Notes: a model not told the origin generated them from the sequence alone. Shown: positions 33,603-42,811, counted from the stretch's first letter. The stretch is DNA of 64,000 nt from Flavobacterium johnsoniae (GCF_030388325.1 NZ_CP103794.1:186001-250000), one strand, 5' to 3'. Numbers and translations: made by a program.

Positions 33603-35774
33603 ATGAAATACTATCTATTTATTGTTGTTTGTTTTTTTAACTCGTTTTTGTATTCTCAAACCAAAAAGAATACGGATAGTGTTACCTATTATAACAAGCT
33701 AGCCAATTACAATCTCAACAATAAAAAATTTAGTCAGGCAGTTTTTTACACTCAAAAATCAATTAATTTCTGTGAGATAAATGGCAAAAAAGAAAATTTA
33801 GCCGTACAGACTTTGAAACTTGGCAAAATCTACTACAATCAAAGAAAGTTTGAAGATGCTTTAAAGAATTTTCATAAAACAGTTTCTCTATTTGATACTT
33901 TAAAACCTAGCTGTACAAAAGTTTTAGCGCTTCATTATATTGGCTTAACAAATACCGCTAAAGGCGATTATAAAACAGCGGCTGTTTATTACGAAAAGGC
34001 ACAGCAACTATTAAAAGAATTGAATATTGAAGATCACGCTGATGTTTTGAATTATCAGATTGCAATGGCTTTAAAAACCAACAACAATCTTCCTTTAGCA
34101 GCAAAAACATTTCAAAAAATTGTAAAAAAACCAGACAACAGCGCTTTAATAAAAACCAAAACAGATTCTTATTATCAATTAGGTTTAATAGAAACGCAAC
34201 TCAAAAGAAACGATTCTGCTATTATTTATTTGGATAATGCACTCGAATACAATGCTAAAAACAATGATTTTGTAAAGAAATCTAAAATTGTTTTAGCAAT
34301 AAGTCAATACTACAAGCAAAGCAAAAATTATGATTTGGCTTACTCGTATTTAGACGAACATTATCAGCTGGAAAATTATCTTTTAAAATTAAAAAATGCT
34401 AAAGTTGATTTGAATGAATTCGAAAAATTCAAGAAAAACCAATCTTTAAACAATTCGATAAAAAAGGAAAGCGAAGAGAAATTTCAATTAAAAACCTATC
34501 GCTATTCTAAACTGGTAAGTATTTTGGCAATTGCTTTAATTTCTATTTTATCGCTTTTGAGTTTAGCTTTATACAAAAATAATATCATTAGAAATCAGAA
34601 CAATTTACTTCTTAGAGAAAAAAACAAAGAATTAATTTTAGCCAAAAACAAAGCCGAAAAAGCATCAAAAGCCCGATCTGAGTTTTTGTCTACGGTAAGT
34701 CACGAATTGCGTACGCCGTTAAATGCGATTAACGGAATTACTCATATTTTACTAGAAGACAACCCAAAGAAAAAGCAGTTAAAATATTTAGAATCTTTAA
34801 AGTTTTCTGGAAATTATCTGACGACTTTTATCAACGAAATTCTTGAAGTTAATAAAATCGATTCGACCAAAGTTGAAGTAGAAAATATCAGCTTTAATCT
34901 GAAAGAATTGCTTTTTAATATTCAAAGTTCGTTAAAAGAATTAGCTACAGCCAATAGAAATTATTTCAATTTAGAAATAGACAATTCGATTCCAGATAAT
35001 TTAATGGGAGATCCAACCAAATTATCTCAAATTATATTAAACCTAATTAACAACGCTTTAAAATTTACGCAAAACGGACACGTAAATGTTATTGCAAAAT
35101 TGTATTCGCAGGAAGAGGAAAATGCTACAGTTTATTTTGAAATTGTAGATACCGGAATCGGAATTCCAGAAGACAAACTTCAAACTGTTTTTGAGAGTTT
35201 TTCGCAAGGATCTATAGAAGTGAATAGAAAATACGGCGGAACAGGTTTAGGTCTTACCATCGTAAAAAAACTAATTGAACTGTTAGGAGGCGAAATAAAA
35301 TTAAAAAGTGAAGTTGGTAAAGGATCTACTTTTACCTTCAAATTAAATTTTAAAATTAACAACGAACCTTTGGAAGTAATTGAGGAAGTAAAACCATACA
35401 ATGACAAACAATTGATGGACAAGTCTATTTTATTGATTGAAGACAACAAAATCAATCAAATGATAACTAGAAAAATGCTCGAAAACAAAAACATTACCTG
35501 CGAAATTGTAGATAATGGAGAAGATGCTGTTGAGCTTTTAAAAATCAAACGTTTTGATATGATTTTAATGGACGTTCACCTTCCTGGAATTAACGGAACA
35601 ACGGCTACGAAATTGATTCGCGAATTTGATAAAACAACTCCTGTTATTGCATTAACCGCAATTTCGCTAGACGAAAATAGAGATATGCTTCTTTCTTTCG
35701 GAATGAATGATGTTATAACAAAACCTTTCGTACCAGACGAATTCTACTGCACGATTGCTAAGTTTTTTGATTAA
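33603..35774 (+). CDS. Hybrid sensor histidine kinase/response regulator with TPR input
   Basis: A 723-residue hybrid kinase. The start at 33603 (MKYYLFIVVCFFNSFLYSQT) gives a signal peptide, so the TPR-like input region (about 20-290) is periplasmic. A membrane helix (about 303-322) and a coiled coil lead to HisKA with H367 in STVSHELRTPLNAI. HATPase_c follows, with its GTGLGLTIVKKLIELLGG box, and then a receiver domain with D657 in MILMDVHLPGINGT and K in ITKPFVPDEF. It lies 26 bases after gap and has no separate output regulator nearby. Confidence 0.93.
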   Translation: MKYYLFIVVCFFNSFLYSQTKKNTDSVTYYNKLANYNLNNKKFSQAVFYTQKSINFCEINGKKENLAVQTLKLGKIYYNQRKFEDALKNFHKTVSLFDTLKPSCTKVLALHYIGLTNTAKGDYKTAAVYYEKAQQLLKELNIEDHADVLNYQIAMALKTNNNLPLAAKTFQKIVKKPDNSALIKTKTDSYYQLGLIETQLKRNDSAIIYLDNALEYNAKNNDFVKKSKIVLAISQYYKQSKNYDLAYSYLDEHYQLENYLLKLKNAKVDLNEFEKFKKNQSLNNSIKKESEEKFQLKTYRYSKLVSILAIALISILSLLSLALYKNNIIRNQNNLLLREKNKELILAKNKAEKASKARSEFLSTVSHELRTPLNAINGITHILLEDNPKKKQLKYLESLKFSGNYLTTFINEILEVNKIDSTKVEVENISFNLKELLFNIQSSLKELATANRNYFNLEIDNSIPDNLMGDPTKLSQIILNLINNALKFTQNGHVNVIAKLYSQEEENATVYFEIVDTGIGIPEDKLQTVFESFSQGSIEVNRKYGGTGLGLTIVKKLIELLGGEIKLKSEVGKGSTFTFKLNFKINNEPLEVIEEVKPYNDKQLMDKSILLIEDNKINQMITRKMLENKNITCEIVDNGEDAVELLKIKRFDMILMDVHLPGINGTTATKLIREFDKTTPVIALTAISLDENRDMLLSFGMNDVITKPFVPDEFYCTIAKFFD

Positions 35775-35798
35775 TTTTTTTTTGAAGGTTCTGAGGTT

Positions 35799-36821
35799 CT
35801 AAGATTCTAGGTTTGATTTGACATAGTTCAAAACTACCGAATCAAAAACTTGAGCATCATTTATAAAAGTACTTTTAATTGGAAGATAATAGAGTTGAGA
35901 AACCAATTTTGAATCTTTTAAGCGAACATAATCTTTTTCGGTTGTAATTATTTTTTTTCCATTTGCTTTACTTAAAATAGCGTCTAAATCTGAATCAGAA
36001 AAATGATGATGATCAGGAAAAGTCAAACATTCGTCATTTTCATTTTTCAAATAATCAAAAAATGGTTTTGGTTTTGCAATTCCAGCCAAAAGAAGTTTCG
36101 ATTCTGATTTGATTTCGGAAACTTCAATATTTTTATCTTTTCCATAAATTACATTATCGTAATCTATAAAACTAAAAAATATCTGTTGAGAATAATTCAA
36201 CTTTAGCTTCAATTTAATTTCGGCTTGCTTTTCTTCTGATAGATTTTTAGAACATTTAGTAACTACAACAATATTAGCTCGTTCTGCTCCACTCCTGCTT
36301 TCGCGCAGATTTCCCGTCGGAAGCATAAAATCATCTGCATATAAATCGTCGTAAGAAGTCAATAAAATATAGAATCCAGCTTTTACTTTTCTATGTTGAT
36401 AAGCATCGTCCAGCAGAATAACTTCTGGCGTAATTTGTTGCGAAAGCAATTGTTTAATTCCATTTGTTCGATTGGCATCCACCGCAACCATAACAAACGG
36501 AAATTTTTGATAAAACTGAAAAGGTTCGTCTCCTAAAATTTCGGCATTAGAATTTTCATCAGCCAAAACAAAACCTTCAGATTTTCTTTTATAACCACGA
36601 CTCAAAGTGGCAATTTGAAATTTATCCGACAATAAACGAATTAAATACTCTATTTGAGGGGTTTTTCCAGTTCCGCCAACACTCAAGTTACCAACAGCAA
36701 TTACAGGAACATCGAATGAAGTTGATTTTAAAATTCCTTTATCAAAAAGAATATTACGAATTGAAGTAATAAATCCGTATAAAATAGCGAAGGGAAAAAG
36801 TATTTTTCGAAGTAAGTTCAT
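35799..36821 (-). CDS. lpxK: Tetraacyldisaccharide 4'-kinase
   Basis: LpxK phosphorylates the lipid A disaccharide at the 4' position at the inner membrane. The P-loop GNLSVGGTGKTPQIEYLI (about 43-60) and the LLDDAYQHRKVK motif, with its aspartate and histidine, are visible. So is LPTGNLRESRSGAERANIVVVTK. The 340-residue length is usual. A short N-terminal membrane helix precedes the P-loop. It is divergent from the Nif3 gene. Confidence 0.96.
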   Translation of the reverse strand: MNLLRKILFPFAILYGFITSIRNILFDKGILKSTSFDVPVIAVGNLSVGGTGKTPQIEYLIRLLSDKFQIATLSRGYKRKSEGFVLADENSNAEILGDEPFQFYQKFPFVMVAVDANRTNGIKQLLSQQITPEVILLDDAYQHRKVKAGFYILLTSYDDLYADDFMLPTGNLRESRSGAERANIVVVTKCSKNLSEEKQAEIKLKLKLNYSQQIFFSFIDYDNVIYGKDKNIEVSEIKSESKLLLAGIAKPKPFFDYLKNENDECLTFPDHHHFSDSDLDAILSKANGKKIITTEKDYVRLKDSKLVSQLYYLPIKSTFINDAQVFDSVVLNYVKSNLES

Positions 36822-36936
36822 TTTACGAAAGTATAATTTTTTTCGTTAATTTGTTTAAGCTTTCAAGCTTCTAATTGTTTTCATTGAACAAAAATCTGAA
36901 ACTTGAAACAAATAAAACTTGAAACAAAAATCAAAA

Positions 36937-38031
36937 ATGAAAATCAAAAATATAATATCTGTTCTAGAAAAAATGGCTCCTTTGGCTTATGCAGAAGATT
37001 TTGACAATGTTGGACTTTTAGTCGGAAATTCTGAAACTGAAAGCACTGGTGTTTTAGTCTGCCATGATGCTTTAGAAAATGTAATTGATGAAGCAATAGC
37101 TAAAAATTGTAATCTGGTAGTTTGTTTTCATCCTATATTATTTTCTGGAATTAAAAAAATCACGGGCAAAAACTATGTAGAACGAGCGATTTTAAAAGCA
37201 ATTAAAAACGACATCGCGATTTTTGCAGTTCATACAGCGCTTGACAATCATTCACAAGGCGTAAATAAAATTTTCTGCGATGCATTAGGGTTAGTCAATA
37301 CTAAAATATTAGTTCCTAAAAATAATTTCATTCAAAAACTAGTCACTTTTACAGTTCCAGATAATGCAGATAAAGTTCGAAATGCCATGTTTGAAGCTGG
37401 AGCCGGAACAATTGGAAACTATAATAATTGCAGTTTTAACACACAAGGATTTTTCACTTTTCAAGGAAATGAAGACAGCAATCCGGTAATTGGAGAAAAA
37501 GGAAAATTGCATACGGGAGAAGAAATAAAAATTGAAGTTGTTTTTGAAAAACACCTGCAATCACGAATTTTAAAAGCGCTTTTTGCAAATCATATATACG
37601 AAGAAGTTGCTTATGAAATTTACAATCTCGAAAATTCTCATCAGAATATTGGTTTAGGAATGATTGGAGAATTAGAAAATGAAATGGACGAAAAAGACTT
37701 TCTTCTTTCTGTAAAACAAAAAATGATTGCTGACGGAATTCGCCATTCTGCTTTTTTAGGAAAAAAAATAAAAAAAGTAGCCGTTTTGGGTGGTTCTGGA
37801 AGTTTTGCCATAAAAAATGCAATTCAGGCTGGAGCCGATTCTTTTTTGACTGCCGATTTGAAGTATCACCAGTTTTATGAAGCTGAAAATAAGTTACTTT
37901 TGGCAGATATTGGTCATTTTGAGAGTGAACGCTATACAAAAAATTATATTGTTGATTATCTTCGAAAAAAAATTCTTAATTTTGCAATCATTTTATCGGA
38001 AGAAAATACAAATCCAGTTAAGTACTTATAG
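36937..38031 (+). CDS. Nif3-like dinuclear metal centre protein
   Basis: A 364-residue Nif3 (NGG1p-interacting factor) family member. Start at 36937 (MKIKNIISVLEKMAPLAYAE); the TTG six codons upstream lies in a word repeat. Metal ligand motifs are FDNVGLLVGN, VCFHPILFSGIKKITG and AVHTALDN near the start, and LADIGHFESE at the end. A PII-like insert (about 130-240) is present, as in the longer Bacteroidota form. Proteins of this family are hexameric; the reaction is unknown. It ends three bases before the coiled-coil gene. Confidence 0.93.
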   Translation: MKIKNIISVLEKMAPLAYAEDFDNVGLLVGNSETESTGVLVCHDALENVIDEAIAKNCNLVVCFHPILFSGIKKITGKNYVERAILKAIKNDIAIFAVHTALDNHSQGVNKIFCDALGLVNTKILVPKNNFIQKLVTFTVPDNADKVRNAMFEAGAGTIGNYNNCSFNTQGFFTFQGNEDSNPVIGEKGKLHTGEEIKIEVVFEKHLQSRILKALFANHIYEEVAYEIYNLENSHQNIGLGMIGELENEMDEKDFLLSVKQKMIADGIRHSAFLGKKIKKVAVLGGSGSFAIKNAIQAGADSFLTADLKYHQFYEAENKLLLADIGHFESERYTKNYIVDYLRKKILNFAIILSEENTNPVKYL

Positions 38032-38034
38032 AAT

Positions 38035-38814
38035 ATGACGAATACGAAAGAATTAAGTGTTGAGGACAAGTTAAGAGCAATATATGATTTACAGCTTATT
38101 GACTCTAGAATTGACGAAATCAGAAACGTTAGAGGAGAACTTCCTTTAGAGGTTGAAGATTTAGAAGATGAAGTTGCAGGTTTGAGCACTCGTTCAGAGA
38201 AACTGAAAGGTGAACTTGAAGTGATTGAGGAGCAAATCAAAGCAAAGAAAATTGCTATTGAGGAGCATAAAGAGGTTATCAAAAAGTACACAAAACAACA
38301 AGAATCAGTACGTAATAACAGAGAATTTAATTCTTTGACAAAAGAAGTTGAGTTTCAAGAATTAGAAATTCAATTGGCTGAAAAGCAAATCAAAGAAATG
38401 AAAGCTTCTATCGAGCACAAAAAAGAAGTTATTTCTAACTTGAAAGAAAAACTTGATGCTAAAAGCTCTCATTTAAAACATAAAAAATCTGAATTAGATG
38501 CTATCATGGCTGAAACTCAGAAAGAGGAAACTTTCTTAACAGAGAAATCTGCCGAGTTTGCTGCACAAATCGAAGACAGATTATTAGCTGCTTACAACAG
38601 AATCAGAAGCAGTGTTCGTAACGGATTAGCTGTAGTTTCTATCGAAAGAGGAGCTTCTGCTGGATCTTTCTTTACAATTCCACCTCAAACTCAGGTTGAA
38701 ATTGCTTCAAGAAAGAAAATCATCACTGATGAGCACTCTGGAAGAATTTTAGTTGATACTGCTTTAGCAGATGAAGAAAAAGAAAAAATGGAACAATTGT
38801 TCTCAAAATTCTAA
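38035..38814 (+). CDS. Coiled-coil COG1579 protein with a cysteine-free zinc ribbon
   Basis: A 259-residue protein. Residues about 25-185 are a long helical coiled coil, and the C-terminus is the C4-type zinc ribbon shape of COG1579. The pattern in the family is CGGC..CEYC. Here the positions are S208, A209, G210, S211 (GASAGSFFTIPPQ) and D232, E233, H234, S235 (ITDEHSGRILV). All four cysteines are replaced, although the surrounding fold residues are kept. The gene begins three bases after the Nif3-family gene, and this pair is conserved in Bacteroidota. Function is unknown; it may be an RNA- or ribosome-associated factor. Confidence 0.9.
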   Translation: MTNTKELSVEDKLRAIYDLQLIDSRIDEIRNVRGELPLEVEDLEDEVAGLSTRSEKLKGELEVIEEQIKAKKIAIEEHKEVIKKYTKQQESVRNNREFNSLTKEVEFQELEIQLAEKQIKEMKASIEHKKEVISNLKEKLDAKSSHLKHKKSELDAIMAETQKEETFLTEKSAEFAAQIEDRLLAAYNRIRSSVRNGLAVVSIERGASAGSFFTIPPQTQVEIASRKKIITDEHSGRILVDTALADEEKEKMEQLFSKF

Positions 38815-38820
38815 ATAACA

Positions 38821-38849
38821 AGTCCCGATTTAATCGGGACTTTTTTTTT
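38821..38849 (+). terminator. Terminator after the COG1579 gene
   Basis: AGTCCCGATT pairs with AATCGGGACT and a nine-base T run follows. Confidence 0.92.
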
Positions 38850-38861
38850 GCTTTTATTTTC

Positions 38862-38943
38862 GCCACAGATTAAAAAGATTAGCACAGATTTAATATCTCA
38901 AGATTTCGAGATTTAAATCCTAAAAATCATTTTAATCTGTGGC
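38862..38943. repeat. GCCACAGATTAAAAAGATT inverted repeat, copy 2
   Basis: The arms 38862-38880 and 38925-38943 match with one mismatch, around a centre of about 44 bases that differs from the first copy at 22971-23049. Confidence 0.85.
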
Positions 38944-39006
38944 AAAACATTTTTTAGCAAGTTTCAAATCATATTTTTTTACCTTTACTAAAATAAAATT
39001 TAAGTT

Positions 39007-39870
39007 TTGAAAATTAAAAAAGGAATTCGTTTCATCACATTAAAATCCGTTGGATCATATATAAACTTTTTGAGTTATGTTCGTCCGCAAAGAGCCATGG
39101 AACTTTCTTATGCTCTTTTTAGCCAACCTCGAATTGGAAGATTAAAAAAAGAAAAACTTCCAAAAGTCTTAAGAAATACCGAAACAGAAATTTTTCATCA
39201 TGACGAACATCATTTTCAAACTTACATTTGGAAAGGAAATGAAACCAAAATATTATTAGTTCACGGCTGGGAAAGCAATGCAGCACGATGGAAAAAAACT
39301 TTACCACATCTTCAAAAATCAGGAAGTACAATTATTGCCATCGATGCACCAGCTCATGGACAAAGCAGCGGGAAAGAATTTAATGTTCCGCTTTATGCGG
39401 AATTCATCAATAAAGCTGTAGAGAAATATCAGCCTGAAATTATTATCGGACATTCTATTGGAGGCGCGGCTTGTGTTTATCATCAATATTTATTTCCAAA
39501 TACGAGCATTAATAAAATGGTTATCTTGGGAGCGCCGTCTGATTTAAAAACATTAATTGATAATTATATCTCGATGTTAAGTTTGAACAGAAAAATGCTT
39601 CCGCTTTTAGAAACTAAATTTATAAATCGTTTCAACTTTAAATTGGAAGATTTTTCAGGACAAAAATTTGCATCTCAATTTACTATTCCCGGTTTTATCG
39701 CTCACGATACGGCAGATAATATTGTGGCTTTCGCCGAAGGAAAAAAAATAGCCAGCAACTGGAAAAACAGCCAATTTATTGAAACAAGCGGTTTAGGTCA
39801 CGGAATGCACGATGACGATTTGTACAATAAAGTAATTGAGTTTCTTTTTTCTTCTGAAGGAACAAAGTAA
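39007..39870 (+). CDS. Alpha/beta hydrolase
   Basis: A 287-residue alpha/beta-hydrolase with TTG start (MKIKKGIRFITLKSVG). The fold marks are LLVHGWESNAARW (oxyanion region), the nucleophile serine in IIGHSIGGAACVY (about 150-162) and the histidine in SGLGHGMHDDD near the end. The aspartate is probably in the AHDTADNIV segment. The substrate cannot be told. It lies between two word repeats and is not obviously part of an operon. Confidence 0.88.
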   Translation: MKIKKGIRFITLKSVGSYINFLSYVRPQRAMELSYALFSQPRIGRLKKEKLPKVLRNTETEIFHHDEHHFQTYIWKGNETKILLVHGWESNAARWKKTLPHLQKSGSTIIAIDAPAHGQSSGKEFNVPLYAEFINKAVEKYQPEIIIGHSIGGAACVYHQYLFPNTSINKMVILGAPSDLKTLIDNYISMLSLNRKMLPLLETKFINRFNFKLEDFSGQKFASQFTIPGFIAHDTADNIVAFAEGKKIASNWKNSQFIETSGLGHGMHDDDLYNKVIEFLFSSEGTK

Positions 39871-39917
39871 CAGAGGTTCAAAGGGACAAAGTTTTTTTCC
39901 AAAAATCTAAAATCTGT

Positions 39918-39931
39918 CCCGAAGCTTCGGG
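39918..39931. repeat. CCCGAAGCTTCGGG palindrome
   Basis: There is a perfect 14-base palindrome inside AATCTAAAATC-type words between the hydrolase and the monooxygenase genes. It may be a weak terminator, but it has no T run. Confidence 0.55.
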
Positions 39932-39950
39932 GCTAAAATCTAAAATTAAA

Positions 39951-40295
39951 ATGATCGCAGTAATTTTTGAAGTAATTCCGAACGAAGGAAAAAAAGAAGA
40001 ATATCTTGATATCGCTGCAAATCTGAAACCCGAATTAAGCCATATTGATGGTTTTATTTCTATTGAAAGATTTCAAAGTTTAGCTGATTCTGGAAAAATT
40101 TTGTCTTTATCTTTTTGGAGAGATGAAGAAAGTATTCAGCAATGGCGAAATCTAGAAATGCATCGCGCTGCACAGTCAAAAGGCAGAAATGAAGTTTTTA
40201 AGGATTATCATCTAAGAATTGCAACTGTAGTTCGCGATTACGGAATGTTCGAAAGAAAAGAAACTCCCAAGGATAGTACTGAATTTCATAAGTAA
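39951..40295 (+). CDS. Antibiotic biosynthesis monooxygenase (ABM) domain protein
   Basis: A 114-residue protein with one ABM/dimeric alpha-beta-barrel domain. Typical parts are MIAVIFEVIPNEGKKEEYLD, GFISIERFQSLADSGKILSL and SFWRDEESIQQWRNLEMHR. The fold binds flavin, heme or small substrates in various families, and most members of this subgroup have no assigned function. Single gene, 80 bases after the hydrolase. Confidence 0.88.
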   Translation: MIAVIFEVIPNEGKKEEYLDIAANLKPELSHIDGFISIERFQSLADSGKILSLSFWRDEESIQQWRNLEMHRAAQSKGRNEVFKDYHLRIATVVRDYGMFERKETPKDSTEFHK

Positions 40296-40340
40296 GTTAC
40301 AGATATTCAAATGTTTTCTTTTGATAGTATATGCCCAGTT

Positions 40341-40445
40341 TTGTCATTCCGAAGAACGAGGAATCTCCACATGTAGCTCCGCATAGAAAAGCGGATAAAC
40401 TTTGTCGAGTTACTTGCGGAGATTCCTCGTTCCTCGGAATGACAA
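40341..40445. repeat. Long hairpin of the GTCATTCCGA..GAGGAATCTCC type
   Basis: The left arm 40341-40368 begins TTGTCATTCCGAAGAACGAG. The right arm 40418-40445 is its reverse complement with one mismatch. The spacer of 49 bases contains another small stem (CTCCGCATAGAAAAGCGGA). This type of repeat is widespread in Bacteroidota intergenic DNA. Confidence 0.88.
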
Positions 40446-40495
40446 GATTGTAGGAAGTCTAAAATCGAAAATTCTAAGAAGTCTAAACTTTTGCC

Positions 40496-40503
40496 TACTT
40501 TTG
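40496..40503 (+). promoter_or_regulatory. Promoter -7 box of rluF, nearly leaderless
   Basis: TACTTTTG matches TAnnTTTG, and the rluF ATG begins five bases later. Transcription starting at the normal distance would begin at or next to the ATG, so the mRNA may have almost no leader. No -33 TTG is seen. Confidence 0.4.
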
Positions 40504-40507
40504 CAAT

Positions 40508-41347
40508 ATGGAAGAAAATTTAAAACGTCTTAATAAATTTATTGGAGAAACAGGATATTGTTCTCGTCGTGAAGCCGATAAACTTATCGAAGAAGGACGC
40601 GTAACAATAAATGGCGCCGTACCAGAAATGGGGACTAAAGTTTCGCCGAATGATGAAGTGCGAATAGACGGAAAATTAATTGTTGAAAAAAACGAAAAAC
40701 CAATTTATCTGGCATTTAATAAACCAGTTGGAATTGAGTGTACAACTAATTTAGAAGTTCAAAATAACATTGTAGATTACATTAATTACCCGAAACGTAT
40801 TTTTCCGATTGGAAGATTGGATAAAGCCAGTGAAGGATTAATTTTCATGACAAATGATGGCGATATTGTAAACAAGATTTTACGCGCTAGAAACAATCAC
40901 GAAAAAGAATATACAGTTACAGTAGACAGACCAATTACAGATCGTTTTATTCAGAGAATGGGAAATGGTGTTCCGATTTTGGATACTGTTACCAAAAAAT
41001 GTAAAGTTGAGCAAATTAGTAAATATACTTTTAAGATTATTCTAACGCAGGGATTAAACCGTCAGATTCGAAGAATGGCTGAATATTTGGGTTACGAAGT
41101 TACGGCGCTTAAACGTATCCGAATTATTAATATTTCTTTGGATGTTCCAGTTGGAAGATACCGAGATCTAACTGATGCCGAAATAAAAGAATTGAATCAG
41201 TTAATTGAGCCTTCGAGTAAAACTGAAGAAGCGAGTCTTCCGAAAGTTGAAAGTCCTAACCGAAATTCAAACGTTAGTCCGAGTAGAAGAACTCCTTATA
41301 TTTCTAAAAACGATCCTCGATTTAGAAAAAGAGGCGATAATAAATAA
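40508..41347 (+). CDS. rluF: 23S rRNA pseudouridine synthase RluF
   Basis: A 279-residue RsuA/RluF-family pseudouridine synthase. The N-terminal S4 RNA-binding domain is LNKFIGETGYCSRREADKLIEEGRVTING (about 8-36). The catalytic motif GRLDKASEGLIFMTND includes the catalytic aspartate (RLD) at about residue 119. GLNRQIRRMAEYLGYEV is the second signature. It most resembles RluF, which modifies U2604 in 23S rRNA. The tail has a serine/arginine-rich extension (SPNRNSNVSPSRR). A convergent terminator follows. Confidence 0.93.
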   Translation: MEENLKRLNKFIGETGYCSRREADKLIEEGRVTINGAVPEMGTKVSPNDEVRIDGKLIVEKNEKPIYLAFNKPVGIECTTNLEVQNNIVDYINYPKRIFPIGRLDKASEGLIFMTNDGDIVNKILRARNNHEKEYTVTVDRPITDRFIQRMGNGVPILDTVTKKCKVEQISKYTFKIILTQGLNRQIRRMAEYLGYEVTALKRIRIINISLDVPVGRYRDLTDAEIKELNQLIEPSSKTEEASLPKVESPNRNSNVSPSRRTPYISKNDPRFRKRGDNK

Positions 41348-41348
41348 A

Positions 41349-41384
41349 AGAAATCCCATTCACTAAAATGAATGGGATTTTTCT
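41349..41384. terminator. Bidirectional terminator between rluF and DUF4173 gene
   Basis: AAATCCCATTCA pairs with TGAATGGGATTT around a six-base loop, with T runs on both sides. Confidence 0.9.
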
Positions 41385-42776
41385 TTATTTGTCTTTTTTA
41401 CTTAAAAATTCATAGTAAAGTGCTTTACCTAAGAACTTTTCATTTTGATAATACGAGATTAATTGTTCTCTTATATGTTCTGATTCTTTTCCATCTAAAT
41501 TATTTTTTAGAAAATATTCTCTTCGAGTATCATCATTAAAATTTAATCCGCTTAAAAAAGTTGGCTCCACTCCTTTGTTTACCGAAATATTGTAATTAGT
41601 GATCAAATTTCCCCAATTGACATAACTGCATAGAAGAATTGTTCCGTAGAAATACCAAATCATTTGATTAAACAAATATGCATTGGTTTTTTGTTTGCTT
41701 ATTTTTTGAAAAGAAACGATCAACCCGATGATTGCCAAAATTAAAAAAGCGTAAACTCCAAGCCTTTTATATGTTAAACCAAAGAAAGAAACATATTCTG
41801 AATTTTTAATAATAGCGCTTATTATTAAAACAACATTCAATCCAAGCCAGATTTTAGCCAAATTCTTTAAAGTTTTTGCTTTCTCATCAAAATTAAATCC
41901 GCCCTTGAAATAAAAGAGTATTACTCCAACTGCCATCAAAATTGAAAAAATTACTGCATTTACGCGTTCATGAGTATCTGAGCTTAAATTGGCTTTTTCT
42001 ACAACTTCAAAAAATTGTTCGTAATTGTATGTTCCGATAAAAACCAAAAGCATAATGTTTAGCAAAAACAACGTAATTTCTCCACTTTTTCTTTCGAAAT
42101 CCAAATCTAAAAAAGAAAATGTATTTTGATTTTTTACTTCAGAAACATCCGTAAAATTATTATTTAAATTAGAATTGTATTCGTAACAAACGTCTGGAAC
42201 CCAGTAATTCCAAAAACTAAATGAAATATAAAACCCAAGTATGGTGATTAAGATTAATTGAAAAATATCGATATCTAAAGTATAATCAGTAAATAATGAA
42301 GAGAAATGATCGCTTCCGAAAGAATAAACGATAAAAAATAATCCTAAAAATATTATCGGAATTACTACAAAAGCAACCAATTTCTTGGCAAAATCATTAT
42401 GAATTTTTCTTTCTGGAAGCCATTGACTAAACATAAAAACTCTGCCTAGAGATGTAATTCCGTTTAAAATTATTAACGGAAAAACCTGTATAGTTTTGAG
42501 TTCTCCGTCTTGTGTTTTGAATTGTAAAATTAAAATTGACAAAGCCAAAGAAAAAAAGGAAGCTGCATCTCCGTACCACGCAAAAGCGAAACAAGATAAT
42601 ATGGAAGTCATTACGAGAAGTAAATGTGATCGGTCTACAAATTTCTCCTGAAAGAAATAACTAATTAATAATGTTAACGTTACTCCAAATATAGAAATAT
42701 TGATTCCAGGAGCTTGATTGTAAAAAAGCAGTGCAAAAACTGCTGTACATGCTAAGATAATTTGGTGTTTTTTCAT
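41385..42776 (-). CDS. DUF4173 (DUF4153-type) multi-pass membrane protein
   Basis: A 463-residue protein with 11-13 membrane segments. The start at 42776 (MKKHQIILACTAVFALLFYN) is preferred, because nine residues of the longer frame overlap the operator. The C-terminal domain after the last helix (about 410-463) is soluble. DUF4173 is a domain of multi-pass membrane proteins in Firmicutes and Bacteroidota without known function. It lies 58 bases after the winged-helix gene and has its own copy of the operator motif. Confidence 0.78.
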   Translation of the reverse strand: MKKHQIILACTAVFALLFYNQAPGINISIFGVTLTLLISYFFQEKFVDRSHLLLVMTSILSCFAFAWYGDAASFFSLALSILILQFKTQDGELKTIQVFPLIILNGITSLGRVFMFSQWLPERKIHNDFAKKLVAFVVIPIIFLGLFFIVYSFGSDHFSSLFTDYTLDIDIFQLILITILGFYISFSFWNYWVPDVCYEYNSNLNNNFTDVSEVKNQNTFSFLDLDFERKSGEITLFLLNIMLLVFIGTYNYEQFFEVVEKANLSSDTHERVNAVIFSILMAVGVILFYFKGGFNFDEKAKTLKNLAKIWLGLNVVLIISAIIKNSEYVSFFGLTYKRLGVYAFLILAIIGLIVSFQKISKQKTNAYLFNQMIWYFYGTILLCSYVNWGNLITNYNISVNKGVEPTFLSGLNFNDDTRREYFLKNNLDGKESEHIREQLISYYQNEKFLGKALYYEFLSKKDK

Positions 42777-42794
42777 TGTTTTTAATTTTAAAGT

Positions 42795-42811
42795 ACTTTG
42801 CATTTCAAAGT
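42795..42811. promoter_or_regulatory. Operator ACTTTG-N5-CAAAGT before the DUF4173 gene
   Basis: ACTTTG-CATTT-CAAAGT is a perfect six-base inverted repeat, 18 bases before the start. It shares TTAAAGTACTTTGC with the copy at 43754-43770. It is a likely binding site for the winged-helix protein encoded between the two sites. Confidence 0.65.
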
